DNA of 64,000 bases from positions 496,001-560,000 of the forward strand of contig NZ_JBHEQA010000001.1 in assembly GCF_043678055.1 (NCBI RefSeq). The letters are read 5' to 3'. Shown piece by piece: positions 46,358 to 55,572 of the stretch. Position numbers and translations under genes: made by a program. Positions within the stretch are counted from its first letter, which is position 1. Each line of letters opens with the position of its first letter. The DNA is from Spongiimicrobium salis (GTDB taxonomy: Bacteria; Bacteroidota; Bacteroidia; Flavobacteriales; Flavobacteriaceae). Under the pieces are notes generated by a model. That model worked only from the letters and a program-made list of their open reading frames with translations. It was not told the origin of the DNA and ran no database searches.

Positions 46358-47226
46358 AACACAGCTTCATCATTGGAATATTGACCCTTCTTTTGGCAGC
46401 ATGCAGTAGTGCCAAACCTCAATTTATTGGTATTGATAACTGGGTTTTTGGAGATCTTGAAGATACTCAGCTGACCGCCAGCATGGATTATGTCATTTAC
46501 AATCCTAATACTACTACCTATACGCTCAAGTCGTCTGAGGTGGATTTGTATTACGAAGGCAGTTTAGTAGGAAGGGGAACCCTGAAGAACAAGGTAGTGC
46601 TTCGTCCAAAAGATAGCTTGAAGCTGCCCATGGACTGTATAATACTTCTGGACAAACTGAGCCGGTTTCAAAAACAATTGTTAGGATCTGATTCCATTTC
46701 TCTTCACGCAAAAGGAACGAACAGGATTGGATTCCTTGGAGGCACAATAGCGCTTAAAATTGATGAAGAAGTACATTTAAATGTTAAAAAACTTATTGCT
46801 GAAACCTTACTTAAAGAAGAGAATCCGATGAGCAACTTTGCCATAAAGCAAGTTTCTGTGGACAGACTTCCTTCATTGAACAGTACCACTTTTAAATTGG
46901 AAATAGAAACGGAGAATACCTTGCCTTTTGATTATTCCATTGAAGCACTTCGCCTTGATTTCCATGTAGACCCCCAGAACAGAGCAGTGGCCCAATGGCA
47001 TTCCGAGGAACCTATTTTGATAAAAAAACAAGGGAACATGGCCATTCCATTGGAAGTCAATATCAACAATTTTAGTATGGCACAACAATCCAAGCTCTCC
47101 TGGTTTGTAAAGGGTAAGGCGACGTTATATGCAAAAGGGGAAGTACGCATAAGTCTGGGCAAATATGCCTTTGATTTTCCGCTAAGCAAGGAGATAGAAG
47201 CCAATTTAAATCCTTTTATGAACTAA
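46354..47226 (+). CDS. lipoprotein with LEA14-like domain
   Basis: 290 residues with a lipoprotein signal (IGILTLLLAACSSAK; lipobox LAAC). The mature part looks like two LEA14/WHy-type beta-sandwich domains (DYVIYNPNTTTYTLKSSEVD and similar, with NPN in the first strand pair). Such domains occur in envelope lipoproteins of this phylum. The start overlaps the transporter stop by 4 bp, so it is probably a periplasmic partner of the transporter. That pairing is inferred from coupling. Confidence 0.7.
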   Translation: MKHSFIIGILTLLLAACSSAKPQFIGIDNWVFGDLEDTQLTASMDYVIYNPNTTTYTLKSSEVDLYYEGSLVGRGTLKNKVVLRPKDSLKLPMDCIILLDKLSRFQKQLLGSDSISLHAKGTNRIGFLGGTIALKIDEEVHLNVKKLIAETLLKEENPMSNFAIKQVSVDRLPSLNSTTFKLEIETENTLPFDYSIEALRLDFHVDPQNRAVAQWHSEEPILIKKQGNMAIPLEVNINNFSMAQQSKLSWFVKGKATLYAKGEVRISLGKYAFDFPLSKEIEANLNPFMN

Positions 47227-47253
47227 AATCCTTAAAAACAATAGTAAAAGAAG

Positions 47254-49101
47254 ATGAAACTCAATCAATACGAATGGAATCCTGATACCGACATGATCGC
47301 CACAGGAGCGTTTGCCGAAGTTTTTAAGGCAAAAGATATCCATCATCAAAATCGGTATGTTGCCTTAAAAATATACAAAGAAGGTATGGCCAAAGGGGCT
47401 GCGGATAACCGGTATACCTTAGAAAAGGAGTTTCAGCAAATAGACGGTCTTTCCCACACCAATATTATCAGCTTTTATGGATTGGAGTATCTAAAATCCA
47501 AGGATGCCATGGGAAGAAATACCAGCTATCCCGTAATTATAATGGAATATGCTACCGAGGGCACTTTACATGACTTTTTGAAGACCAATCCCGACCAAAC
47601 CACTATCGATACCCTAATTACCCAACTTATCCAAGCCGTGGCCTATTTACATACGGAAGGGATCATTCATAGGGATTTAAAGCCCGGAAACATTCTCATA
47701 ACCAAAAATAGAAGAGGAGAACCCACGGTAAAATTAACCGATTTTGGAATTAGCAAAGATACCATGGAAGACTCCATCGAACAATCGCTAACGGAGGGTG
47801 TTGGAACGCCTCATTACATGGCTCCCGAGCAATTCTTCAAGAAAAAATTCGGACTCCAGGGCACCATCAGTCCGCGCACGGATATTTGGGGGATAGGCAT
47901 TATTGTTTATCGCATTCTCTGTAAAAAGCGTCCTTTTGAACATCAAAGTTCCGATTATGAAATCATCAGGGATGCCATTATCAATGATATCGTTAATCTG
48001 GCTAAAGTCCCTGAAAATTATAAAAAACTGATTCGGTCTTGTTTGCAAAAAACAGCGGCAGATCGTCCGGAAAACGCCTTAGAGCTATTGGACCTTATTC
48101 AAGAAGAACATTTTGTTGAAGAAGATCTTACCCTGGTGCAACGCAATGTCCCCAAACCTCAAAAAAAAGTCGTTACATCCAAAAAAAAGAAATGGGTCCC
48201 TATTGTTGGAGTCCTATCGATCTTAGGCATTGCCCTAGCCGTTTTTTTAGCGCTCCAGAAAGAGGAGGATGCCATATTGGCCGTAGTGCGGATGAATCAA
48301 AAATTCGGATATATCAACACTGAAGGAAATGAAGCCATTCCCTTTGCTTATGATGGGGCATGGAGTATTTCCGAAGGCTTGGCATTGGTGCAAAAAAATC
48401 AAAAATGGGGTTTCATCAATAAAGAAGGAGAAACCGTTATTCCTTTTCAATATGATGATGCACATTCCTTTGCAGATGGATTGGCTGCCATCAAATCTGA
48501 TGGAAAATGGGGGTTTATCGACCCCGAAGGAACCATTAAAATCCCCCTAAACTACGATGATGCCCTATCCTTCAAAGAAGGTTTGGCCCCTATAAAGTCA
48601 AAAGGAAAATGGGGGTTTATCAACAAAGAGGAAAAGATGGTCATTCCCTTGCAGTATGACGGCGCCTATTCTTTTTCTGAAGGCCTCGCTGTGGTCCGCA
48701 TACAGCAAAAAGAAGGATTCATCAATAAAAGGGGGCAAATGGTCATTACGCCTTCCTACGATTATGCACTCTCTTTTGCTCAAGGATTGGCGGCAGTAAA
48801 CATCAATGAAAAATGGGGGTTTATCAACAAAGAGGAAAAGATGGTCATTCCGGCCACATACGAACATACTTGGGGGTTTTCGGAGAATTTAGCCGCAGTG
48901 CGCCTCGATGAAAAGTGGGGATTCATTACTAAGGAAGGCGTGCTGCGCATTCCCCCAAAATATGAAGATGCCTCTGGCTTTTCCAACGGGATGTCTGGCG
49001 TACGCCTTAATGGCAAAGAGGGGTTTATTGATGAAGATGATAATGTGGTGATCTCGTTTAAATATGACTATGCCGATGCATTTTTAAAGGCAACGAAATG
49101 A
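47254..49101 (+). CDS. Ser/Thr protein kinase with periplasmic WG repeats
   Basis: 615 residues. The kinase domain (about 1-285) has GAFAEVFKAKD, the Lys in VALKIYKEG, HRDLKPGNIL (about 142) and LTDFGISKD (about 162). A membrane segment is near 313-333 (WVPIVGVLSILGIALAVFLAL, in part). The C-terminus has about seven or eight WG-type repeats, each with a WGFINKEG-like start and an IPxxYD motif. The kinase is cytoplasmic and the repeats periplasmic, where they may sense ligands or bind peptidoglycan or protein. With the FHA transporter before it and the PP2C after it (4-bp overlap), it forms a phosphothreonine relay. Confidence 0.88.
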   Translation: MKLNQYEWNPDTDMIATGAFAEVFKAKDIHHQNRYVALKIYKEGMAKGAADNRYTLEKEFQQIDGLSHTNIISFYGLEYLKSKDAMGRNTSYPVIIMEYATEGTLHDFLKTNPDQTTIDTLITQLIQAVAYLHTEGIIHRDLKPGNILITKNRRGEPTVKLTDFGISKDTMEDSIEQSLTEGVGTPHYMAPEQFFKKKFGLQGTISPRTDIWGIGIIVYRILCKKRPFEHQSSDYEIIRDAIINDIVNLAKVPENYKKLIRSCLQKTAADRPENALELLDLIQEEHFVEEDLTLVQRNVPKPQKKVVTSKKKKWVPIVGVLSILGIALAVFLALQKEEDAILAVVRMNQKFGYINTEGNEAIPFAYDGAWSISEGLALVQKNQKWGFINKEGETVIPFQYDDAHSFADGLAAIKSDGKWGFIDPEGTIKIPLNYDDALSFKEGLAPIKSKGKWGFINKEEKMVIPLQYDGAYSFSEGLAVVRIQQKEGFINKRGQMVITPSYDYALSFAQGLAAVNINEKWGFINKEEKMVIPATYEHTWGFSENLAAVRLDEKWGFITKEGVLRIPPKYEDASGFSNGMSGVRLNGKEGFIDEDDNVVISFKYDYADAFLKATK

Positions 49102-49862
49102 AGAAAATAACAATACATCAGCCAGCATACATTCATGAAAAAGGTCGTAGACCCAATAATGAGGATGTTATTTTTCCCAGGGTCCCTTCGGATGGGGATA
49201 GGCTGTTCATGGTTTGCGATGGTGTAGGGGGGCAAGATAAAGGCGAAGTGGCCGCTGAAATTGTTTGTACTGCTTTTAGCACTTATATGAATCAGAATCC
49301 TGAAGGTAGTATAAACAAGTCCTTTTTGGAATCGGGGCTTCGCTTCGTGGAACTTCAGATGAAAAATCATGTTCAACAGTATCCAACTACGGGCAATATG
49401 GCCAGTACCATGACACTTTTATATTTTTCCAATACCGGAAACACCTTGCACTTGGCCTGGGTCGGGGATAGCAGAATATATCATATTAGAAGGGGTTGCA
49501 TTCTATATCGGACCAAGGATCACTCCCAGGTACAAAGTCTTATGGACATGGGGGAAATTACGGAAGAAGAGGCAAAGCAGCATCCTAAAAAAAATGTTCT
49601 TTTAAGAGCTGTTAACGGCCATACCCCTACCCGGATGGATTACAAGGTCATTACGAATATTGTTTCCAACGATTTCCTCATGCTTTGTTCCGATGGAATT
49701 TTAGAAACATTGACCGAGTCACAGATACAACAATGGTTTCTTTCCCATTATACCACAAAAGAAATACGGAAGTACATATGGGAAAATGCGGCCGGACGTA
49801 CTCGGGATAATTTTTCTATGATACTTCTTAAAGTCAAAGACATCCCACTAATACATAATTAA
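49098..49862 (+). CDS. PP2C-family protein phosphatase
   Basis: 254 residues with the metal-binding motifs of PP2C: RRPNNEDVIF, MVCDGVGGQDKGEVAAE, LAWVGDSRIYHIR, DHSQVQSLMDMGEI and RDNFSMILLK. Its ATG overlaps the kinase stop by 4 bp. It should remove phosphate from the targets of the WG-repeat kinase and from the FHA partners. There is no signal peptide, as expected for a cytoplasmic enzyme. Confidence 0.9.
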   Translation: MKKITIHQPAYIHEKGRRPNNEDVIFPRVPSDGDRLFMVCDGVGGQDKGEVAAEIVCTAFSTYMNQNPEGSINKSFLESGLRFVELQMKNHVQQYPTTGNMASTMTLLYFSNTGNTLHLAWVGDSRIYHIRRGCILYRTKDHSQVQSLMDMGEITEEEAKQHPKKNVLLRAVNGHTPTRMDYKVITNIVSNDFLMLCSDGILETLTESQIQQWFLSHYTTKEIRKYIWENAAGRTRDNFSMILLKVKDIPLIHN

Positions 49863-49921
49863 ACCAACACCTTTTGAAAGAAAATTAACTAAAAAACAAA
49901 TTACTCAAAAAAAACACGAAG

Positions 49922-50770
49922 ATGAAAAAATGTCTACTACCCCTGTTCTTTATAAGTTGTTTTGCCTTAGCGCAAAAACCAACGATGGCCCTTCAATCCT
50001 TTGAAGCTGCCAATAGAGATTCGCACTATGCCGAAGCAGAAATCTTATTTCAAAAAATAAAGCAAGTCTTTGTCAATTCCAAACGCTTTTCCATCCTGGA
50101 TCGAGAAAGCTTGGGCATTGTTCTGGACGAGCAGGAAATCCAAAAACAGATTACTTCCATTAATGCCAAAGTAGTAGAGCAAGGCCGTATTGCAGGAGCT
50201 GAGCATGTAATTGGTGGCAAGTTGTTGAGTTTGGAATACAAAAAAGTAAAACCAAAAATTATCGGGAAATCCAAAGACCTTTTATTTCGTGCCTCCTTTG
50301 TATTCTCCATTGATATTATCAGTACGGAAACTTCGGAGACCATACAGACCCAAACTTTTAAAAAAGGAGTATTGGATTTAAAGAGTTATGGAGGAATTAC
50401 AGAAAGGGAAGCCTTTCAAAATGCATTAAACTCCATTGATAAAAAAATAAAAAAATACCTCAACGAATTTTTGCCAACGGCCATCAACATTGTAACTATT
50501 GAAGAGCAAAACGACAAGAAAGGGGCTCAAACCTTATTGATCAATGCGGGTACCGCCGGAGGAGTCAAGAAAAATGATAAGCTTACCGTGCATGAAATCA
50601 CCATAATGAACATTGGCGGAAAAGATACCAAACGTGAAAAATGGATCGCTGACCTGAAAATTAAAGCCGTGGAAGGCGAAGAACTCTCCATAGCCCAAGT
50701 GACCAAAGGAGGGAAAGAACTTTTAAAAAAACTGAACGACAATGCGGTCTTAATCTGTAAACTCAAATAA
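49922..50770 (+). CDS. CsgG-like exported protein
   Basis: 282 residues with a signal peptide (KKCLLPLFFISCFALAQ). The segment LFQKIKQVFVNSKRFSILDR followed by AGAEHVIGGKLLSLE is typical of the CsgG/FlgO-type fold, in which a nucleotide-binding-like beta-alpha unit is used in periplasmic or outer-membrane proteins. The lipobox of true CsgG is missing, so this is a soluble or peripheral relative. It follows the PP2C gene after a 59-bp gap and is followed 1 bp later by a lipoprotein gene, so the tail of the cluster looks like an envelope complex. Confidence 0.65.
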   Translation: MKKCLLPLFFISCFALAQKPTMALQSFEAANRDSHYAEAEILFQKIKQVFVNSKRFSILDRESLGIVLDEQEIQKQITSINAKVVEQGRIAGAEHVIGGKLLSLEYKKVKPKIIGKSKDLLFRASFVFSIDIISTETSETIQTQTFKKGVLDLKSYGGITEREAFQNALNSIDKKIKKYLNEFLPTAINIVTIEEQNDKKGAQTLLINAGTAGGVKKNDKLTVHEITIMNIGGKDTKREKWIADLKIKAVEGEELSIAQVTKGGKELLKKLNDNAVLICKLK

Positions 50771-50771
50771 T

Positions 50772-51239
50772 ATGAAACCAATTATTTTATCTATCCTTAC
50801 CGCTTCGCTAGTGCTGCTATCCGGAGCTTGTAAAAGCACCGAAAATGCTACATTCAATTCGGCTAAAGTATACTATGTTTCCAATAACGGAATGAACGTT
50901 TTGAGTCTACGGAGCATCGACTTTGGAAAAACAAAGGAAGAAGCCATTTACAATGCCGAGAAATTGGCCTTTCAAAATCTGTTCTTCCGAGGGATACCCC
51001 GCTCTCCTTTTCAAAACCCCTTGTTGGGCATCAATGAACAAGAACAGTACAGAAAAAACCGAGACTATCTAGACACTTTTTACAAACAACGCATGCAGAC
51101 CTTTATTACCTATTCGTATGAAACCATATCGAAGGCCAAAAAAGGGCAAAAACAAGCGTTGGTCAATATCACCATAAACATGAAGGCCCTGCGCAAGGAC
51201 CTTGAAGCAAATAACGTAATTGAAAAATTTGGCATATGA
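50772..51239 (+). CDS. small lipoprotein of the signalling cluster
   Basis: 155 residues with a lipoprotein signal (ILTASLVLLSGACKST; lipobox SGAC). The mature part contains SLRSIDFGKTKEEAIYNAEKL and later QALVNITINMKALRKDL, in the style of periplasmic LPP20-like or CsgG-partner proteins. It lies between the CsgG-like gene (1 bp away) and the next gene (4-bp overlap). The exact family was not recognised. Confidence 0.6.
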   Translation: MKPIILSILTASLVLLSGACKSTENATFNSAKVYYVSNNGMNVLSLRSIDFGKTKEEAIYNAEKLAFQNLFFRGIPRSPFQNPLLGINEQEQYRKNRDYLDTFYKQRMQTFITYSYETISKAKKGQKQALVNITINMKALRKDLEANNVIEKFGI

Positions 51240-52159
51240 GAACTATTAAAACCCTATTAAAATCAACCGTATTCATCTTGGGAATATGCTGCTGTATCCC
51301 CAATATTAGTTTTGGTCAATCTGAAGAAGTGGAGCGTGTGCAACCTTCCATTATTGTACTCCCTAGGACGAAGCAAGGAGAGGACCTACGGACAATAATG
51401 GATACCAAACCAGAAATCAGAATTGGAATTTCCAGGGTAAAACAAGGTTTTGATGATCGCGGCTATACCACACTGGATTTTGAAACCTTATTGAAATCCA
51501 TGATTGTAGATAAAGCAGCTACTTCAGATTCCCAATCAGAATTTAAAAATCGTCTTTTCCGGAATATCGCTGCAGATATCATCGTTGAGATCGATCTTAC
51601 CCCCTATTTCACCAAAGGAGGAAATTCCGTGGATATTGTTTTGGAAGCCAATCTTACGGACAATGGACAATCTATGGGGAGTTATATCTGCAAATCCAAC
51701 CAATTCTATACCCCTAAAATTAGTGACCTTACCGATCGTGCCTTGAAAAAAGAAGTCCGGGACCTAAAACTTCCCTGTTTTGAGGTATTCTTGGAGCGTA
51801 TGCGACCTAAATGGCAAGCCATACGCGACAACGGAAAACAGGTGAAAATCGATTTTAGTTTTCACGAGGATTCTTCATGGACGATGAACAAAGATGTTCC
51901 CGTTAAAAATGACAAATTAAAATATGTCATTGAAGATTGGTTAGAGGATACGGCTTATAAGAATCAAGTAGTGGTACCCATTGTCACAGATACCAAACTA
52001 TTCGTAGAACGCTACCATTATCCCATTCAGGACGAAAAAACCAATAGGAATATTACGCCGAGACATATTGAACGGAAATTGGATCGCTTTTTTGATCGTA
52101 TCAAAATCCCCATTAAAATAGACAATAGCCGAGGTACTTTATTTGTAACCATTTTATAA
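51236..52159 (+). CDS. exported protein, DUF6175-like
   Basis: 307 residues with a signal peptide (LKSTVFILGICCCIPNISFG). The mature protein begins with QPSIIVLPRTKQGEDLRTIM and continues ADIIVEIDLTPYF. This pattern recalls the DUF6175 proteins of Bacteroidota, which accompany CsgG-like proteins; the match is from memory. It is coupled to the lipoprotein before it by a 4-bp overlap and lies 3 bp ahead of the last gene of the cluster. Confidence 0.6.
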   Translation: MRTIKTLLKSTVFILGICCCIPNISFGQSEEVERVQPSIIVLPRTKQGEDLRTIMDTKPEIRIGISRVKQGFDDRGYTTLDFETLLKSMIVDKAATSDSQSEFKNRLFRNIAADIIVEIDLTPYFTKGGNSVDIVLEANLTDNGQSMGSYICKSNQFYTPKISDLTDRALKKEVRDLKLPCFEVFLERMRPKWQAIRDNGKQVKIDFSFHEDSSWTMNKDVPVKNDKLKYVIEDWLEDTAYKNQVVVPIVTDTKLFVERYHYPIQDEKTNRNITPRHIERKLDRFFDRIKIPIKIDNSRGTLFVTIL

Positions 52160-52162
52160 TTC

Positions 52163-53149
52163 ATGACTATGAAAAATTTAATACTCATTTTCATTTTACT
52201 TGGTTTGTTCCAGGGAAAGGCACAAGAAGAAGATGCTTCTGAAGACAATCTACATTTATCGGTTTATGTCCCAGAAGTTATGGAAGGACTCCACAGTGGT
52301 CATTTATCAAAAATGGCTACAAAAATGCAAAAGATGGTAACCAACTATGGCATTTCCGGAGAAGGATACATCGATAAGTTTGTCATGTATCCCAAGTATG
52401 AAATTTACGATCAGGAAATCCTTGAAGGCATGCAAAATCTACATATCCTAAAAGTAGAATTCAATCTTCTCATTAAAGAGTTGAAGACTGGAAAAATATA
52501 TAGCACCTATACCCAAAGTATTACTGGAGAAGGTACGACCCAATCCAAGGCCATTACCCAAAGTATCTCCCAAATAAAAACCCGTGGAGATAAGATTGCT
52601 TCTTTTTTGAGCAAGGCCAAACAAAAAATATTGAATTATTACAGAACGCATTGTGATCAAATTTATGAAGAAGCCGATAATTTGATCCGCAGAAAAAACT
52701 TTAAGGATGCCATCGCTTTACTCTATCCTGTTCCGAGAGAAGCAGGAGCAGATTGTTATGCGAAAATACAGCGCAAATTGGATGAGGCCTACTTGGGCTA
52801 TGAAAACAAGACCTGTGAAAAAAATATTGCCGATGCCAAAAATGCTATGCGCGAAAATAATGATAAGACGGCATTAGAAATTCTGGCTGAAATAGATCCA
52901 GCATCCAATTGTAATAAAACGGCCATTTCATTGCGACTAAAAATCGAAGCAAAAACGACCAAGACCACCGTAAAAACATCGACGAGCGATAAACCCATAA
53001 CGGAGGGCGCGACACAAACGGAGGTTAAAACAAGGACTATACGTAAAGAAACCTCTATCAGTGTTAAAAAGAGACGTTCCAAAAAAATTAAAACAATCGC
53101 CGCACGCCAATATCGATCAAGGCACCAATCTGTAATTGATAAAATTTAG
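52163..53149 (+). CDS. exported protein of unknown function, last gene of the cluster
   Basis: 328 residues with a signal peptide (KNLILIFILLGLFQGKAQ). Residues 20-150 have a CsgG-cluster-like layout (MATKMQKMVTNYGISG, LKVEFNLLIKELKTGKIYST). Then helical repeats contain cysteine pairs (HCDQIYEEADNLIRR, ADCYAKIQRKL, TCEKNIADAKNAMREN). The last 60 residues are a lysine- and threonine-rich low-complexity tail. The ATG at 52169 is an equally good start. No family was recognised. Confidence 0.6.
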   Translation: MTMKNLILIFILLGLFQGKAQEEDASEDNLHLSVYVPEVMEGLHSGHLSKMATKMQKMVTNYGISGEGYIDKFVMYPKYEIYDQEILEGMQNLHILKVEFNLLIKELKTGKIYSTYTQSITGEGTTQSKAITQSISQIKTRGDKIASFLSKAKQKILNYYRTHCDQIYEEADNLIRRKNFKDAIALLYPVPREAGADCYAKIQRKLDEAYLGYENKTCEKNIADAKNAMRENNDKTALEILAEIDPASNCNKTAISLRLKIEAKTTKTTVKTSTSDKPITEGATQTEVKTRTIRKETSISVKKRRSKKIKTIAARQYRSRHQSVIDKI

Positions 53150-53170
53150 GAGGCATATTTTTTGAAAGAG

Positions 53171-53200
53171 GGGCAAAATCCATTCTTATGGACTTTGCCC
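53171..53200. terminator. terminator between the signalling cluster and the deaminase gene
   Basis: Arms GGGCAAAATCCAT and ATGGACTTTGCCC pair with one mismatch. It lies 22 bp after the stop at 53149 and touches the stop codon of the convergent deaminase gene. Confidence 0.65.
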
Positions 53201-53616
53201 TATTCTTCAAAATGTACAATATTTATGGGCGGGGGCCAAGTTTCAGGAACTTCTGTCGTGGTCAATATGGGAAAGGGGCCGGTTACTCCACCCAGATGTG
53301 ATACTTCATCTTTATACACAACGGTATGGATACCATGAAAGCGAATGGCGTAACCGCACAATACGCAAGGTTCTTTTGTAGAAATTAAAACGGCTCCAGA
53401 TAAATCTTTCCCCAGCTTTTTTCTGGCTTGTCGTATGGCCTCCATTTCGGCATGGCAACTGACATCTTCCTTGGTTTTTGTGGCTTCTTCTGCTGCCGCA
53501 ATGACCTTATCATTACGTACAATGATACAGCCTACGGGAGTATTGCCCTTTGTCCCCGCCTTCACGGCCAAAGCTTCGCATTGTCTCATATAGGTTTGTA
53601 GGGCTTCTTTTTTCAT
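53200..53616 (-). CDS. nucleoside/base deaminase (CDA fold)
   Basis: 138 residues with the zinc motifs SCHAEMEAIRQ (about 52-62) and EPCVLCGYAI (about 83-92), and substrate-side TPVGCIIVRND. It is of the guanine/cytosine deaminase type (GuaD, TadA or CodA-like). The short length fits a guanine deaminase or a free-base deaminase better than a tRNA editor, but that is not decided by sequence. It ends at a terminator shared with the convergent cluster. It is separated by 27 bp from the hydrolase gene upstream. Confidence 0.85.
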   Translation of the reverse strand: MKKEALQTYMRQCEALAVKAGTKGNTPVGCIIVRNDKVIAAAEEATKTKEDVSCHAEMEAIRQARKKLGKDLSGAVLISTKEPCVLCGYAIRFHGIHTVVYKDEVSHLGGVTGPFPILTTTEVPETWPPPINIVHFEE

Positions 53617-53643
53617 AAAATCATGATCTTAATACGCTTAGCT

Positions 53644-54423
53644 TCAACAAACATCTTGATGTTCAAAGAATGTTTTAATCAAAGCTATGGTTTCTTCGGC
53701 TTTGTCCAAATGCGGAAAATGTCCACAACCTTGCATAATTTGGTAAGCAGAAGGTCCGGAAATTCTTTTGGCTATGCCAATGGCATGTTGATCCGTGGCA
53801 TATTGATCTTCTTTCCCTTGGAGTATCAGGGCGGGGCAGTCTATTCCTTCAAGGAACCTCTCAATGTTCCAATGTCTGTATGCAGGAGACAACCAAGTAT
53901 CCGCCCAATCGTTCAATAGTTTTTGAGACTTCCTTCCATGTAGCTTTTCCAATTTTTGAAATAAGGGAGCTTTCTTCAGTACCTTTACTCCTTCCCGTAT
54001 CCCTTCTAAGGTAATGGATTCTACTTTACTGTGTCCGGCAAGGGAAACCAAGGCTTTTACGGGATATTTGCCTGCATAAACCAGGGCAATACTGCCCCCA
54101 TCACTTGAACCAATGAGTATGGGAGTGCGTATTCCCATCTTTTGCAATACCTGGGGCAATATTTCCAAAGCTTCCTTTTCTAAATAATCCACACTTCTAG
54201 TTGTTGTGGAGGGCGAAGATAATCCATGACCAAGGCGATCAAACACCAATCCGTTCATTTGAAGCGCTTGGCACAAATTTTTAGGAAAAGATTTCCATGA
54301 AGTGGTACATCCTAAGGCATCATGTAAAAATACCAAGCTAGGTCTGGACAGGTCAGAAGAAACGGAAAATTGCATCGTGTGCAATTCTTTATCTTCAATT
54401 CTTATTTTTCTTGTTTTTACCAT
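53644..54423 (-). CDS. alpha/beta hydrolase
   Basis: 259 residues from the ATG at 54423; a GTG at 54462 is less likely. It has the oxyanion segment LVFLHDALGCT, the nucleophile elbow in LIGSSDGGSIAL (Ser about 104), LQGKEDQYAT and a C-terminal His in MQGCGHFPHLDK. It is a cytoplasmic enzyme of the proline iminopeptidase/haloperoxidase-like group, with unknown substrate. It precedes the deaminase gene on the same strand with a 27-bp gap. Confidence 0.8.
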   Translation of the reverse strand: MVKTRKIRIEDKELHTMQFSVSSDLSRPSLVFLHDALGCTTSWKSFPKNLCQALQMNGLVFDRLGHGLSSPSTTTRSVDYLEKEALEILPQVLQKMGIRTPILIGSSDGGSIALVYAGKYPVKALVSLAGHSKVESITLEGIREGVKVLKKAPLFQKLEKLHGRKSQKLLNDWADTWLSPAYRHWNIERFLEGIDCPALILQGKEDQYATDQHAIGIAKRISGPSAYQIMQGCGHFPHLDKAEETIALIKTFFEHQDVC

Positions 54424-54577
54424 AGGCGAGGCGGCAATGTCGTTAAAAAAGGGCGGTAACACAAATTTAGATCGATTTTGTTTTAGAGCTATTTTTCTTA
54501 CTTTTTATATTGAAAATATTGTATTTTTAAAAGCAATAACCACCATTTTTCAACAGACTTTCTTCAACCCCAATGCT

Positions 54578-55447
54578 ATGAGAAACACCTTAAAAAACTA
54601 TCTTCTTAAAGACTATGAATTGATCGACAACCCCTATTATTACCTACGATTATCTATCATTATAGGTTTGGCCCTTACCGCTTACGTTTTCTTTTTTGAC
54701 CCTTACGAAAATTATGTCGACCCGCCACGCTATGACATTGCCATCCCTATCATCCAATTGGGTTATGGTATGAATGCCACATTAACCATTTATGCTTTTT
54801 ATTGGTTTATGTTCCGCAAAATTGGTTTTGGTTCCCCTAAACTTCCCTGGAAAACCTATCAGCATTTTGTACTGCTCATTGTTATGGTCATTACTATGGG
54901 ATATACAGGCTTGGCTTATCATCGTCTCCTTATGGATGTAGGTGAAGTTGACACTTCTTACGTACTATTGGTAACCGCTCCGCGTACCATCCTTATTGCC
55001 GTTTCCTTCATTATGGTTTCTGTATTGCTAGATCAACTACATTTAAAGGAGAAACGTTTAAAAAACATCAGCAAATCTGTTCCCGATACCGCAAAGAAGG
55101 AATCCCAGGATACTACCATTTTTTTGGAATCTCCAGCCATAAAACAAGAGATCGCCTTAAGTCCTCAGAATCTACTTTACTTTAAGTCCTATGGAAATTA
55201 TGTTGAAATATGTTCAAAAGACAATGACAACACCAAATTACTGCGTGCGCCCTTGCACTACGTAGCCAAAAAATTAAGCGCCTTTCCATTTATCGTACAA
55301 TGTCATCGTCAATATTATGTAAATGTCCAACAAGTGGCGGCCTTAGGTAAAAACGCGAAGCAAAGAATACTTTTGTTAAAAGACAATAGCAGTAGAATAC
55401 CGGTCAGCAAAGGACATTTCAAGAAGGTGTCTTCTTTGATAAATTAG
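54578..55447 (+). CDS. membrane-bound LytTR-family transcription regulator
   Basis: 289 residues from the ATG at 54578. The open frame extends to 54302 but overlaps the divergent hydrolase gene. Four membrane segments are at about 23-42, 61-85, 95-115 and 130-150 (LSIIIGLALTAYVFFF, TLTIYAFYWFMF, FVLLIVMVITMGYTGLA, TILIAVSFIMVSVLL). The C-terminal LytTR domain from about 190 has LLYFKSYGNYVEI, LLRAPLHYVAKKL and FIVQCHRQYYVNVQQV. There is no receiver domain. Such proteins sense at the membrane and bind direct repeats. The target is unknown. Confidence 0.8.
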   Translation: MRNTLKNYLLKDYELIDNPYYYLRLSIIIGLALTAYVFFFDPYENYVDPPRYDIAIPIIQLGYGMNATLTIYAFYWFMFRKIGFGSPKLPWKTYQHFVLLIVMVITMGYTGLAYHRLLMDVGEVDTSYVLLVTAPRTILIAVSFIMVSVLLDQLHLKEKRLKNISKSVPDTAKKESQDTTIFLESPAIKQEIALSPQNLLYFKSYGNYVEICSKDNDNTKLLRAPLHYVAKKLSAFPFIVQCHRQYYVNVQQVAALGKNAKQRILLLKDNSSRIPVSKGHFKKVSSLIN

Positions 55448-55528
55448 GCCACAACCCCCTTTATTTGTTGATTCGTCACAAAAAATAATCGTTCATCACA
55501 AAATTTCAAAGTCGATTCTAATTCCAAA

Positions 55529-55536
55529 TACTTTTG
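55529..55536 (+). promoter_or_regulatory. putative -7 element TACTTTTG
   Basis: Matches TAnnTTTG, 37 bp upstream of the ATG at 55573. No convincing -33 TTTG element was found at the usual distance. Confidence 0.35.
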
Positions 55537-55572
55537 ATTTCAGAAAAATAAATAACTTAAAATCAAAAGATT

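Noticed and set aside
44006..49862. Type VI secretion regulatory set (FHA, kinase, phosphatase)
   Set aside because: No secretion structural genes (sheath, tube, baseplate or ClpV) occur nearby; the reader domain is fused to an ABC transporter instead.
54302..54577. Longer N-terminus of the LytTR protein
   Set aside because: It would overlap the divergent hydrolase gene, and the added residues are not membrane or domain-like; the ATG at 54578 begins the protein properly.
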